A stretch of 64,000 nucleotides of DNA from DATFQE01 sp963738205 (GCA_963738205.1 CAVTVQ010000006.1:62001-126000), one strand, 5' to 3'; positions 33,912 to 42,610 are shown, numbered from the stretch's first letter. Numbers and translations: made by a program. The notes: generated by a model from the letters alone, not told the origin.

Positions 33912-35258
33912 CTAGTGGTGGAAGCTCGTGGCGCTGCCCTCGTGCATGGGGGCCGGCTGCTTCTGGAGGCGCGGCAGCTGGCGCTCGAGGTCGACGACGA
34001 GCAGGTCGGCAACGTCGTGGCTGAACCCGCGCTTCACGACGACGCGGAGCGCCGCCAGGTCGGTGCGGTTCTCAGGGAACGTGTACGCCGGCACCTGCCA
34101 GCCCCGCTCGCGCATCGCGTTCGAGACGTCGAAGACCGAGTAGTTGTCGACGTCGTCGTTGAGCGCGAACGCGAACACCGGCAGCTCGTCGCCGCGAGTT
34201 ATGAGCCGGAACGGCCCCAGCTCCTCGATCCGCGTCGCCAGGCTCGTCGCGACGTCGCGCGCGTACGCCTGCACGCGCGTGTAGCCGTCGAAGCCAAGGC
34301 GGAGGAAGTTGTAGTACTGCGCGACGACCTGTGCGCCGGGCCGCGAGAAGTTCAGCGCGAACGTGGGCATGTTGTCGCCGAGGTAGTTGACCCAGAGGAC
34401 GAGGTCGTCGGGCAGCGCCTCGGCGTCGCGCCAGAGCGCCCAGCCGACGCCCGGGTAGACGAGGCCGTACTTGTGGCCGGAGGCGTTGATCGAGGCCACG
34501 CGCGGCAGCCGGAAGTCCCAGATCAGGTCCGGGTCGATGAACGGCGCGACGAACGCGCCGGAGGCGCCGTCGACGTGCACGGGGATGTCGAGGCCGGTCC
34601 GGGCCTGGAGGTCGTCGAGGGCAGCGCAGAGCTCCTCGATCGGCTCATACGAACCGTCGAAGGTCGAGCCGAGGATGCCGACGACCCCGATCGTGTTCTC
34701 GTCGCAGAGCTTTACGGCCTCCTCCGGGGACAGGTGGAAGCGCTCGCCCTCCATCGGGACCAGGCGCATCTCGACGTCCCAGTAGTTGGCCAGCTTCTCC
34801 CAGCAGACCTGGACGTTGATGCCCATCACGAGGTTGGGCCGGTCGGTGGGCTCGCCGGCGGCCGCTCGCCGCTTCGTCCAGCGCCGCTTCAGCGCCAGCC
34901 CGCCAAGCATCGCCGCCTCGCTCGAGCCGGTCGTCGAGCAGCCGACGCCCTCGCCGGGCCCGTGCCAGAGGCGGCTGAGCATGTTGACGCAGCGCATCTC
35001 GAGCTCCGCCGTCTGCGGATACTCGTCCTTGTCGATCATGTTCTTGTCCAGGCACTCCGCCATGAGCGCCTCCGCCTGCGGCTCCATCCACGTCGTCACG
35101 AAGGTCGCGACGTTCAGCCGCGCGTTCCCGTCGAGCATCAATTCGTCGTGGATGATCTGGTAGGCGACGTCCGGCGGCAGCTCGCCCTCCGGCAGCTCGT
35201 GCCGTGGGATCCGGGTGCCTTCGTGCGTGAAGATCGTGGTGTCCTGCGTGACCGTCAT
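33912..35258 (-). CDS. gadB: Glutamate decarboxylase
   Basis: PLP enzyme that converts glutamate to GABA and CO2, consuming a proton; a classical acid-stress function. The 448 residues include TTGSSEAAMLGG (phosphate binding), HVDGASG with Asp230 that pairs with the pyridine N, and the Schiff-base Lys263 in SINASGHKYGLVYPG. ATG 35258 follows a GGGAGCGG site; the frame continuing to 35411 is not homologous. No glutamate/GABA antiporter is in the window. An island palindrome 57-75 bp upstream of the start suggests inducible control. Confidence 0.95.
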   Translation of the reverse strand: MTVTQDTTIFTHEGTRIPRHELPEGELPPDVAYQIIHDELMLDGNARLNVATFVTTWMEPQAEALMAECLDKNMIDKDEYPQTAELEMRCVNMLSRLWHGPGEGVGCSTTGSSEAAMLGGLALKRRWTKRRAAAGEPTDRPNLVMGINVQVCWEKLANYWDVEMRLVPMEGERFHLSPEEAVKLCDENTIGVVGILGSTFDGSYEPIEELCAALDDLQARTGLDIPVHVDGASGAFVAPFIDPDLIWDFRLPRVASINASGHKYGLVYPGVGWALWRDAEALPDDLVLWVNYLGDNMPTFALNFSRPGAQVVAQYYNFLRLGFDGYTRVQAYARDVATSLATRIEELGPFRLITRGDELPVFAFALNDDVDNYSVFDVSNAMRERGWQVPAYTFPENRTDLAALRVVVKRGFSHDVADLLVVDLERQLPRLQKQPAPMHEGSATSFHH

Positions 35259-35314
35259 GAGCCGCTCCCTTGTCGTTCGGTCACTCGACTCTCGCGCTCT
35301 CGAGCCATGCGCGC

Positions 35315-35333
35315 ATCGTCCATTCGGGATGAG
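35315..35333 (-). promoter_or_regulatory. Island palindrome upstream of glutamate decarboxylase
   Basis: On the plus strand atcgtcc-attcg-ggatgag. Read toward gadB, GAGAGT at 35293-35288 begins 22 nt downstream, giving a predicted start near 35281 and a leader of about 23 nt. It ends only 5 bp before the plus-strand gene at 35339, so it could also repress that gene. Confidence 0.55.
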
Positions 35334-35338
35334 CGCGC

Positions 35339-35980
35339 GTGAATCGCACTGCGACGCTGTGGATGGCGCTGCTGTTCGCCGGCGGGTCGCTCTGCTTCGT
35401 CGTCGCGTCACTGCCCGGGTTCGTCCAGCTCGTGGGGTCCGGGGCGGACGGGGTCGTCTACTTCGTGGGCTCGCTCCAGTTCACATCGGCAGCCGCAATC
35501 CAGTGGCTGTTGACGATCAGGCGGCTCGGGCTGGACTGGTGGGCGAGCGCGATCCAGTTCGTCGGGACGCTTCTGTTCAACCGAGATACGTACCAAGCCA
35601 TGCAGGACGGACTGGATGCCGAGTCGTACAACCGGCTGGTGTGGACGCCGGACGTCCTCGGCTCCATTTGCTTCCTCGTCGCGAGCTATCTGGCGTGCGT
35701 CGCCGTCTCCGGCAGCCTCACCGCCCGTCCGCGGCGGACCCGCGACTCGCTGATCGCAACGCTCAACCTGCTCGGCTCCGTCGCGTTCGGAGTCGCTGCG
35801 ATCGCCTCGTTCTGGGTGCCGACGTCGGGCTCGGTCGTCGACCTGGCCGCCGCGAACAGCTTCACCGCGCTCGGCGGCCTCTGCTTCCTCGCCGGAGCGC
35901 TGCTGCTCCTTCCCCGCGGCAGAGATCACCCCGGTCGGATGATGCCCTCGATCCGAATCGCGCCTAGCCTCGGCGCATGA
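35339..35980 (+). CDS. Membrane protein, possibly YrhK-like
   Basis: A 213-residue protein with about five helices. Two similar segments (YFVGSLQFTSAAAIQWLLTI and FLVASYLACVAVSG) and the internal LLGSVAFGVAAIASFWVP give a pattern reminiscent of YrhK-domain proteins, but the match is weak. GTG 35339 is the start; the nearby ATG at 35329 opens an unrelated frame. The end of the gene contains an island palindrome that probably drives the following lipoprotein gene. Confidence 0.6.
   Translation: MNRTATLWMALLFAGGSLCFVVASLPGFVQLVGSGADGVVYFVGSLQFTSAAAIQWLLTIRRLGLDWWASAIQFVGTLLFNRDTYQAMQDGLDAESYNRLVWTPDVLGSICFLVASYLACVAVSGSLTARPRRTRDSLIATLNLLGSVAFGVAAIASFWVPTSGSVVDLAAANSFTALGGLCFLAGALLLLPRGRDHPGRMMPSIRIAPSLGA
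35925..35943 (+). promoter_or_regulatory. Island palindrome driving the 35977 lipoprotein/USP unit
   Basis: atcaccc-cggtc-ggatgat, matching the consensus. TAGCCT at 35965-35970 starts 22 nt downstream. A transcript starting seven bases after this hexamer would begin exactly at the A of ATG 35977, predicting a leaderless mRNA. Confidence 0.6.
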
Positions 35981-36534
35981 GCAACTGAGCAGACTGCTCG
36001 TCGTCGCGCTCGTCGCGCTCGTCGCCGTGGCGGCCGGCTGCGGTGGCGGCGATGACGACAGCAGCGGCACGACGAGCCACAGACGACTGGGCGGCGAGCC
36101 TCTGCACGGCGATCGACGACTGGGGCACAGCCGTCTCGTCGACGACCGAGTCGCTCCGGGGCGGCACTCTCTCGAAGGACGCGCTGCAGAGCGCCGTCGA
36201 CGACGTCGAGAGCGCGACCAGCACCTTCGTCGACGACGTGAAGGGCCTGGGAGCGCCCGACACGGAGGCGGGGGAGAAGGCGAAGGAGTCGCTCGACAAG
36301 CTTGCCGACAACGTGGAGGACGAGGTTGCGAAGGTCAAGAGCGCGGCCGACGACGCCACGAACGCGAGCAGCGTGATCGCTGCCATGACGACGGCCACCG
36401 CAGGACTCGCTGCGGTGGGTCAGCAGGTCGCCGCCGCGTTCGCGGAACTGCAGCAGATCGACGCCAAGGGAGAGCTCGAGGCAGCGTTCAGGCAAGCCGA
36501 CTCGTGCAAGAACCTGGGGGAAGACGCGTCGTGA
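35977..36534 (+). pseudogene. Lipoprotein gene with two compensating frameshifts
   Basis: Three segments belong together but are in different frames. ATG 35977 (MSN) meets TGA after three codons. A second frame from about 35987 encodes a lipoprotein signal (RLLVVALVALVAVAAGC followed by GGGDDDSSGTTS). From about 36093 the first frame resumes with ATDDWAASLCTAIDDWGTAV and a helical Ala/Asp/Lys-rich domain to 36534. One shift near 35986 and one near 36093 cancel, so the original protein would have about 185 residues. Either both are sequence errors or the gene is broken. The mature part is helical, acidic and of unknown function. Confidence 0.6.
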
Positions 36535-36974
36535 GCGGCACGATCGTGGTCGGGTACGACGGCCATGAGCCTGCGGCACGGGCGCTGGAGCGCGCCATCG
36601 AAGAGGCCCGTTCGGACCGCGCCCGGCTGCTCGTCGTCTCGGTCGCGGAGATGCCGCTCAACCCCGAGGGCCCGACGAACTTCGGCACACTTGACGACTC
36701 GCCGGCCCGCATGATGCCGTTGGTCGAGCCGGCCGAGCTCGAACCGGTGCTGGCCAAGGCACGCGCGAGCGTCGAGTCGGCCGGGATCGAGGCGGAATAC
36801 ATCTGGGGCGCGGGCGAGCCTGCCAGCGCGATCGTCGGCGCCGCGAAGGACCGCGGCGCGAGGCTGATCGTCCTCGGCGCACACCACCACGGGCTGTTCA
36901 GCCGCCTCATGGGTGGCGACGTCGCCGCCCAGGTCAAGCGCGACACCGGCAGCGACGTGCTCGTCGTCGACTGA
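36531..36974 (+). CDS. Universal stress protein (UspA family)
   Basis: A 147-residue single Usp domain: the N-terminal strand TIVVGYDGHEPAARALERAI, and the C-terminal ATP-binding loop beginning GAHHHGLFSRLMGGDVAAQV and ending in DVLVVD. The loop departs from the canonical G2xG9xG(S/T) spacing, so nucleotide binding is uncertain. GTG 36531 overlaps the stop of the lipoprotein gene (GTGA), so it shares that promoter. Usp proteins accumulate under starvation or hypoxia; this fits the other genes of the island. Confidence 0.9.
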   Translation: MSGTIVVGYDGHEPAARALERAIEEARSDRARLLVVSVAEMPLNPEGPTNFGTLDDSPARMMPLVEPAELEPVLAKARASVESAGIEAEYIWGAGEPASAIVGAAKDRGARLIVLGAHHHGLFSRLMGGDVAAQVKRDTGSDVLVVD

Positions 36975-36979
36975 AGCGC

Positions 36980-37447
36980 CTAGCTCGTGGTCTCGACGGG
37001 CTCGCCGGTCGAGTCCGTGTAGGCCTTTCCGACGGCGTCGGCGTTGGCTTCGCTGTTGGGGCCTGTCGAGGCGATCACGAGCGCACCCGATGTCATCACG
37101 ACGGCTCGCGGGTACTTGGCGGCGACCGCGGTCGCTCCCTGGTCCCGCGCGTCGATGCTGTCGAACTGGAAGACCGCGATCACGTCGCGCGAGGTCGTCG
37201 AGCCGCCGCAGTCCTTCGCGACGGCGAACGCCTGGAAGTTCTGAACGCCTTCGCTCACCGTCGATTGCGCGATCTGCTCCTGGTCCTCCCCGCAGATCTC
37301 GAGCCCCGCGTCGGCGAGGATCGTCTCCGACGGACGGTCGCTCGAACCGCTCGAGCCGGAGTCGTCGTCATCGCCGCCGCCGCAGCCGGCCAGTGCGACC
37401 ACCGTCAACGCCAACGCGAGAGCCGATCGGCTGTTCATGGCACTCAT
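36980..37447 (-). CDS. Small secreted lipoprotein of unknown function
   Basis: A 155-residue lipoprotein: signal ALALALTVVALAGC with the lipidated Cys, an Asp/Ser/Gly linker, then a compact domain with two Cys (LEICGEDQ and AKDCGGST) likely joined by a disulfide. ATG 37447 has GAGGTGGA just upstream; ATG 37438 is an alternative if the message is leaderless. It converges with the universal stress gene with 5 bp between stops. No known family recognised. Confidence 0.65.
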   Translation of the reverse strand: MSAMNSRSALALALTVVALAGCGGGDDDDSGSSGSSDRPSETILADAGLEICGEDQEQIAQSTVSEGVQNFQAFAVAKDCGGSTTSRDVIAVFQFDSIDARDQGATAVAAKYPRAVVMTSGALVIASTGPNSEANADAVGKAYTDSTGEPVETTS

Positions 37448-37472
37448 TCCACCTCGTGCGCGGCGAAGGTTC

Positions 37473-37491
37473 ATCGTTCGATTCGGGTGAT
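37473..37491 (-). promoter_or_regulatory. Island palindrome, weaker copy, upstream of small lipoprotein
   Basis: Plus strand atcgttc-gattc-gggtgat, five of seven matches in one arm. Read toward the lipoprotein, TGGAAT (37451-37446) lies 22 nt downstream, which would place the transcript start at ATG 37438. Confidence 0.35.
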
Positions 37492-38117
37492 CAGACTGCC
37501 AGGCTCACCGGGAACGTCGCGATCCACACGACCGTGCCTGTGAACAGCACAAAGCCGACGGCGAGCATCGCTTCGCGGAGCCCTCGCGTACCGAGCTTCG
37601 TGCTCATTCCCGCAAAGAAGAGCGAGACGGCGAAGAGCACGACGGCCAGCACGTAGTTCGAGGAGCGTTGGATGTCGCGGCGTACGTCAGCGGCCAGCAC
37701 CTCGGCCTCGCGGTCGAAGCGCTCGGAATCGACCGTTGCCTCGAGCTTGTACTCGGGCATCGCAAACGGGGTGGGCGGCGCGTCCTTCGTCTTCAGTGGC
37801 TTCGTTGCCACCCAGGCATTGAACGCAGGCTTGAACTCGTCCCTGAAGCGCGTGCGATAGAAGCTCGTGAGCTCGGTGTCGCGCTGCGCGTAGGCGTCGA
37901 CCCACTGGATGAACGTGGCGACGTCGACCTCGGTCTGGGCGTTGGCGAGGTCGGAGGCCCGATTGGCCTCGAAGCGCGTCTTGTTCACGCGACTGGCCGT
38001 CTTCGCCTGCTCGCCGTTCCAGCGCGTCGCCTGGTAGCTGCTCCAAGCCGTCGCCACCGCCGCGAGCGCCAGCAACAGCATCGCAGCGAGCTCGACCCAG
38101 TCGCGGTCGCGGCTCAC
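37491..38117 (-). CDS. Membrane protein of unknown function with N- and C-terminal helices
   Basis: A 208-residue protein. One helix lies near the N-terminus (VELAAMLLLALAAVATAWSS) followed by QATRWNGEQA, a soluble helical middle region of about 110 residues, and two C-terminal helices (YVLAVVLFAVSLFFAGMS and AVGFVLFTGTVVWIATFP). The layout resembles DUF4337-type proteins. GTG 38117 overlaps the stop of the DUF4239 gene, so the two are coupled; they may form one complex in the membrane. Confidence 0.65.
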   Translation of the reverse strand: MSRDRDWVELAAMLLLALAAVATAWSSYQATRWNGEQAKTASRVNKTRFEANRASDLANAQTEVDVATFIQWVDAYAQRDTELTSFYRTRFRDEFKPAFNAWVATKPLKTKDAPPTPFAMPEYKLEATVDSERFDREAEVLAADVRRDIQRSSNYVLAVVLFAVSLFFAGMSTKLGTRGLREAMLAVGFVLFTGTVVWIATFPVSLAV

Positions 38118-38941
38118 GAGCCCGGATCCCCGCGCTCGTCGCACGGCGTGACCACCCGGACCCCGGCAGCCTGGATCGACTCGTCGACGATCCGCAGCGT
38201 GCGCTCCATCGCGACCGGCTTGACCCCGCCGACCCCTTCGTGAAACGGCGAGTCGAGGACGCGGATCAGCAGCAGCATCGCCACGATCACCGAGACCACC
38301 GATCCCATCAGCACGCCCTGGGTGACGGCCCCCTCGCCGCTGTCGGCGAAGAAGAGCATGAAGACGAAGATCACGAGCGAGATGAAGAAGAGGACGATCC
38401 ACAGCGGCGCCGGGATCACGCCCACAGCACCGTGGATGCGGTCGTTGCGGGCCGCCTCGCGGTCCGACGTCTGGTCGAGCCATTTGCCGTAGGCCGCCTC
38501 CCGCGCCGGGGTCGAGAGCTGTGCCCTCTGGACGGTCTTGAAGAGCTCGACCCCCCACGGGTTGATCTGGTCCCCCAGCGTTCCCTTCGTCGCCCGCGGC
38601 CACTCCACGTGCACCACGGAGCGGCCGTAGCAGATGAGTTGGCCGATCAGGCGCGCGGCCACGGGCTCGCCGAGGCGTTCCGCCGTCTCGACCTGTTGGG
38701 CGACCACGAGCGCTTCCGTCTCGGCGCCGGCGCGCGACTGGTCGTAGCTCTGGAAGGCGAGGAAGACGATCAGGCCGAGCAGCACCGAGAAGCCCGTCGC
38801 GAGCACGCCGAACACACCGGACGCGCGGTCGCCGTCGCGGAAGCGACTGCCCTCGGGCGCGCCCCGCCGCACCAGGAGCATGACCGCCACGGCGGCGGCG
38901 GTCGTGGCAGCGATGACGAGGACGGCCCAGACGACGTTCAT
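38114..38941 (-). CDS. Membrane protein, DUF4239 (bestrophin-like)
   Basis: A 275-residue protein with two helices at each end (VVWAVLVIAATTAAAVAVMLL, FSVLLGLIVFLAFQSYDQ; WIVLFFISLVIFVFMLFF, VVSVIVAMLLLIRVLDSPF) and a helical domain between them, the DUF4239 arrangement. Such proteins are compared with bestrophin channels, but function is not demonstrated. Conserved sites include SYDQSRAGAETEA and the C-terminal RVLDSPF. ATG 38941 overlaps the end of the phosphodiesterase-like gene. Confidence 0.82.
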   Translation of the reverse strand: MNVVWAVLVIAATTAAAVAVMLLVRRGAPEGSRFRDGDRASGVFGVLATGFSVLLGLIVFLAFQSYDQSRAGAETEALVVAQQVETAERLGEPVAARLIGQLICYGRSVVHVEWPRATKGTLGDQINPWGVELFKTVQRAQLSTPAREAAYGKWLDQTSDREAARNDRIHGAVGVIPAPLWIVLFFISLVIFVFMLFFADSGEGAVTQGVLMGSVVSVIVAMLLLIRVLDSPFHEGVGGVKPVAMERTLRIVDESIQAAGVRVVTPCDERGDPGS

Positions 38942-40959
38942 TCAGCGACGGTCGCGCTCGTGCGCTCGCCCTGGAGCAGCCGGCGCCAGCCGGAGAGCAC
39001 GCCGTGAACCTGCTCCGCTCCGACGATCGGCGCCTCCGGGACCGGCAGCTCGACGGGGTGGAGGATGAAGGGCTGCGTCTGCGGCCCGCCGAGCCCGCCG
39101 TGGAAGGAGATCAGCTCCTCGAAGGCACAGCCCTCTTCGAGGTCGGGGTCGTAGAAGCTGCCGACCATGATGTCGGCGACGTGTGGGAAGCCGTCGGTGC
39201 GCAGCAGGTGGCCCGGCGCGCCGGGTGAGAACGGCGCGAGCGGGTCGTCGCCGTCGACGCGGCCGTCCGCGAGCTGGTGCGTGCCGTTCCCGCCGAGCGC
39301 GACCGGGCCGAGCTCCGACGAGCGGACGAGCAGCCACCCCACGTGCGGATGCTCGCGGAGTGCCGGTATCAACCGCGGATGGCGCTCGTCGATCTCCTCG
39401 AGGGTCAGCCGGCGGGGCTCTTCCATCAGCGAGATCAACCCGAGGTTGCCGGAGCCGAGCACGACGACGTTCCGGTCGGAGACGTCCTTCTTCGAGCGCT
39501 TCTTCGACGGATCGCGCCCGGTCGCCTCTCCGATCGCGTTTCCGACCATCGCGTTCTGCTCGTCGCCGTCCGCGATCTCCATCACCGTCCCGCTCGTGAG
39601 CGAGCGTTCCACGAGGTCGTCCAGCCCGTAGCCGTTGCGCTGCTTGAACGTCGCTCCCTGGGTCTGGCCGTGGTCCGAGAGCACGACGAGCTCGTACGGG
39701 CGCGGCGCGTAACGCCGGGCACGGTCGATGCGGCCGAACTGCTGGTCGAGCTTGCGCAGCGCCTCGAGCGTGTCCGAGCGCTCGAGCCCGGAGTGGTGGG
39801 CCACCTCGTCGTAGCTCGAGAAGGTCGCGTACACCGCGGGCCGTCCGCGCATCATGTCCGTGAGGACGCCGTAGACGATCAGGTCGCGCACGATCACGCA
39901 CATCGCCGCGCGCATGAACGGGTACAGCCCGCCACGGTGGCCGCGCGGGCGGACGTCGCGTCGAATCGCCCTCAGGGCGGCGGACCACTCGAGCAGGACC
40001 TCCCAGAAGAAGAGCACGAGCGCGCGAGTGACGTTGAACCCGTTCGCGAAGAAGGCGCGGTAGCCCGGGTTCGCGCTCTTTTCCGCCTCGATGCGGCTGA
40101 CCGTGAGGATCACCTCGTCCGCCTCGCCCGAGAGCAGGTTGCCGCGGCTCGTCCCGCCGTCGATGAGCAGACCGATGCCGGTGGCGCGCTCGCGCTCGAT
40201 CTTGGCGCAGTCGTCCGGAGCCGAGCAGGCGGTCAGCAGCCCGCTCTCCTTGTCGACCCAGCGGAAGGCGGGGATGTCGTCGTTGGAGCCGAGCAGGATC
40301 CCGGCCTGGCTGGCGCCCGTCTGCGACGAGAGGTCGGGCTCCCACTCGGTCAGGCGGTGCGTGCCGTCGGCGAGCCAGCGCGCCATGTTCGGCGCGTTGC
40401 CGTCGCGCATCGCCCGTCGCAGGACCGGCAGCGCCAGGCCGTCGATCTCGAGGAAGACGATGCCCGGGACGTCGGTTCGCGTCGCACCGCCCTGCCGCTT
40501 CGCGATCCGCTGGACGACGCGGAGGGTGTAGGTGTCGTCGTCGTTCGTCCCGAAGATCACGTCGAGGACGACGCTCACCGCTGCGACGACGAGGGCGGCG
40601 AGGAGCGCCCAGCCGAAGCTGTCGACGGTAAACGTGTTGTCCAGGAAGTCGGAGGCGAGCTTCAGCGCAAGGGCGTCGAGAGCCAGGACGAGCAGGAAGC
40701 CCACCGCGATCATGTACGGGAGCCGCACCGCGGCCAGGATCGGGGGCAGCACTGCGTTCAGCGCCGCGACCACCGCGGCGACCGCAAGCGCGCCCGGGGC
40801 CCCGGCGATGTCGACGCCGGGCAGGATCGCGGCCGCCACCCCCAGGGCTGCCGCGGTCAGGACCCATGACAGCAGGAGTCGGGTCGGCTTGAACCGCGGC
40901 CGCTCGGGGTGCCAGGTGACGTCCTCGGCGTACGCGGTCGGTCCCGGCGCAGCCGTCAT
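38938..40959 (-). CDS. Fusion of phage-holin-IV-like membrane domain and alkaline-phosphatase-type phosphodiesterase
   Basis: A 673-residue protein. The first 150 residues carry four membrane helices in the order of holin superfamily IV proteins (LLLSWVLTAAALGVAAAIL, LAVAAVVAALNAVLPPIL, VGFLLVLALDALALKL, ALLAALVVAAVSVVLDVIFG). The rest is a type I phosphodiesterase/nucleotide pyrophosphatase-like domain: metal site IVFLEIDGLALPVLRR, DDIPAFRW, ATFSSYDEVAHHSG and the second metal site VVLSDHGQTQGATF. The usual Thr/Ser nucleophile is probably in the SSQTGASQAG segment. The catalytic side (cytoplasm or exterior) is unclear. ATG 40959 overlaps the YbhN-type gene, hinting at lipid or polyprenyl-phosphate chemistry. 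Confidence 0.8.
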   Translation of the reverse strand: MTAAPGPTAYAEDVTWHPERPRFKPTRLLLSWVLTAAALGVAAAILPGVDIAGAPGALAVAAVVAALNAVLPPILAAVRLPYMIAVGFLLVLALDALALKLASDFLDNTFTVDSFGWALLAALVVAAVSVVLDVIFGTNDDDTYTLRVVQRIAKRQGGATRTDVPGIVFLEIDGLALPVLRRAMRDGNAPNMARWLADGTHRLTEWEPDLSSQTGASQAGILLGSNDDIPAFRWVDKESGLLTACSAPDDCAKIERERATGIGLLIDGGTSRGNLLSGEADEVILTVSRIEAEKSANPGYRAFFANGFNVTRALVLFFWEVLLEWSAALRAIRRDVRPRGHRGGLYPFMRAAMCVIVRDLIVYGVLTDMMRGRPAVYATFSSYDEVAHHSGLERSDTLEALRKLDQQFGRIDRARRYAPRPYELVVLSDHGQTQGATFKQRNGYGLDDLVERSLTSGTVMEIADGDEQNAMVGNAIGEATGRDPSKKRSKKDVSDRNVVVLGSGNLGLISLMEEPRRLTLEEIDERHPRLIPALREHPHVGWLLVRSSELGPVALGGNGTHQLADGRVDGDDPLAPFSPGAPGHLLRTDGFPHVADIMVGSFYDPDLEEGCAFEELISFHGGLGGPQTQPFILHPVELPVPEAPIVGAEQVHGVLSGWRRLLQGERTSATVAE

Positions 40960-42095
40960 TCGGCGTCCTTTGCCGCCCGCTTCGCCTCTCTCTTGGCTGC
41001 CCGCTGCTCCTTCTGGTCGGCCACCTTGTCCTTCGCGTCGGAGTAGGCGCCACCGACGAGCACCTTGCCGCCCGTCCAGCCGAAGACCAGCACGACGAGC
41101 AACAACGCGAGGCAGACGTTCCACGCCGTCACGATCAGTTGCTGGGCGGTGGAATACGCGACGGCCGTGTTGTTGGCGACGTCGCAGCACGTATCCAGCG
41201 CCAGCGCGTTCGTCGCCTGAGTGATGCCGACAGCGCCGGGCGTGAATGAGACGACGTTCGCGAGGGAGCCGGAACCGGTCACCCACATGATCGACTCGAA
41301 CGTCACCGGAATGGCGAAGGCGGCGAGGAAGATGCCGATGACGGTCAGCTTGCAGAGCCACGAGAGGAACGACGGCAGGAACGCCCTGGTCAGGTACTGC
41401 TTGGGATGGGCGAGGATCGCTCCTCCCTGTTTCGCCTGCGCCCAGAGCTTCTTGAGCTGCCGCCAGAAGATGCGTCCGAGCAGCACGATCAAGAAGGCGC
41501 CTCCCGCGACGATCGCGATGGTCGCCACCGGATGACCGGAGAGGTTGCCGAAGCTCTGGTGGAACGAGCCCGGCACCGAGAGAAAGAGGTACAGGTAGAC
41601 GAACGTGCCGGCGACCGTGAAGAAGATCTTCTGCACGAGGTACGCGGCCGTCGCGCCGGCGATCGTGCACGCCGGGATGATCGCGACGAACATCAGCAGG
41701 GTGACGAAGGTGCCGATGTTCGCCGGCAGGAACCCGTTCATCGCGACGCCGACCGCATAGGCGGTGACGATGGGAGGAAGCGCTACTTGCCCCGGGTACG
41801 CGGCCTTGAGGATGCCGAAGTAGGAAAGGCCTGCGAAGAAGGTCTGGCCCGTCTGGAACACGATCCCGGCCACGATGTAGCCGACGGGAACGTCCTTGAT
41901 CTGCTCCCAGAGGTCGGAGAGCCAGCCCCGGACGTCGATCCCGAGCAGCTGGAGCAGCGCCAGGGCCACGGCCACCCCGACCACCCAGGCGATCACCTTC
42001 ATCAGCCGGCGGCGACGCGAAGGGTCGCCGAAGGGCAGGGCGGCGTACCGCCGCTGTTTCGGCGCCTCGGTCGTCGACACGCCCGCCGTCGCCAC
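40956..42095 (-). CDS. YbhN/AglD-type flippase-like membrane protein (LPG synthase TM region family)
   Basis: A 379-residue protein with about eight helices of the lysylphosphatidylglycerol-synthase TM family. Helix AYAVGVAMNGFLPANIGTFV carries the family motif (N..LPA..G), and the late segment FTPGAVGITQATNALAL is the counterpart of the conserved PGGiG..E site. Members are thought to move lipids or lipid-linked sugars across the membrane. There is no synthetase domain. GTG 42095 overlaps the last base of the upstream LOR gene stop; a shorter start at GTG 42080 is possible. The Lys/Arg-rich tail is cytoplasmic. Confidence 0.8.
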   Translation of the reverse strand: MATAGVSTTEAPKQRRYAALPFGDPSRRRRLMKVIAWVVGVAVALALLQLLGIDVRGWLSDLWEQIKDVPVGYIVAGIVFQTGQTFFAGLSYFGILKAAYPGQVALPPIVTAYAVGVAMNGFLPANIGTFVTLLMFVAIIPACTIAGATAAYLVQKIFFTVAGTFVYLYLFLSVPGSFHQSFGNLSGHPVATIAIVAGGAFLIVLLGRIFWRQLKKLWAQAKQGGAILAHPKQYLTRAFLPSFLSWLCKLTVIGIFLAAFAIPVTFESIMWVTGSGSLANVVSFTPGAVGITQATNALALDTCCDVANNTAVAYSTAQQLIVTAWNVCLALLLVVLVFGWTGGKVLVGGAYSDAKDKVADQKEQRAAKREAKRAAKDAE

Positions 42096-42610
42096 TAGCG
42101 GTCGTCCGTGAGCGCCTCGAGTGCGACCACGGCCGCGAGCAGCACGCCCTCGTCCTCTCCGGGCCGTAGCTCGACGCCGTAGCTGTCGCGGACGCGGAAC
42201 CACTTCTTGGAGATCCGCGCGACCGTGTCGCCGTCGCGCTCGATCTCGTACTCGTGGTCGACGATGTTGCCGTGCGCCTTCATGTCTCCGCCGCCTTCGA
42301 CGTCAATGGCGAAGCGGTCCCGGATGCCGACGAGCGCTTTGTGCACGGTCGCGATCGTCTCACCTTCCCGCTCGATCGCCATCTTGTCGCGGACGCTCAG
42401 CTTGCGCTCCTGGATCTTCGCCACCTCCCGGCCGGAGGCGTCCTCCAGCAGAATCGTGTCGCGGAGGCGCATGGCCTTGCCGTCCACCTTGTAGGCGCGG
42501 TTGCCGGCCTCGTCCTCGATCCAGAAGTCGTCGCCGATCGACAGCAGCTTCTCGCGCATCTGGAAGCGGCGTCCTTGGGGCTCGTCGTCCCCTCGCCTCA
42601 GCAGGCCCAT
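42095..42610 (-). CDS. LURP-one-related (LOR/Tubby-like) protein
   Basis: A 171-residue protein of the LOR family, a twelve-strand Tubby/scramblase-like barrel. Repeated strand motifs (MREKLLSIGDDFWIEDEAGN, AYKVDGKAMRLRDTILLED, KLSVRDKMAIEREG, ISKKWFRVRDSYGVEL) are diagnostic. Relatives may bind lipids at the membrane. It is the first gene of a five-gene minus-strand operon (LOR, YbhN-type, holin-phosphodiesterase, DUF4239, DUF4337-like), all envelope-related, headed by an island palindrome. A GGGAG site precedes ATG 42610. Confidence 0.85.
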   Translation of the reverse strand: MGLLRRGDDEPQGRRFQMREKLLSIGDDFWIEDEAGNRAYKVDGKAMRLRDTILLEDASGREVAKIQERKLSVRDKMAIEREGETIATVHKALVGIRDRFAIDVEGGGDMKAHGNIVDHEYEIERDGDTVARISKKWFRVRDSYGVELRPGEDEGVLLAAVVALEALTDDR

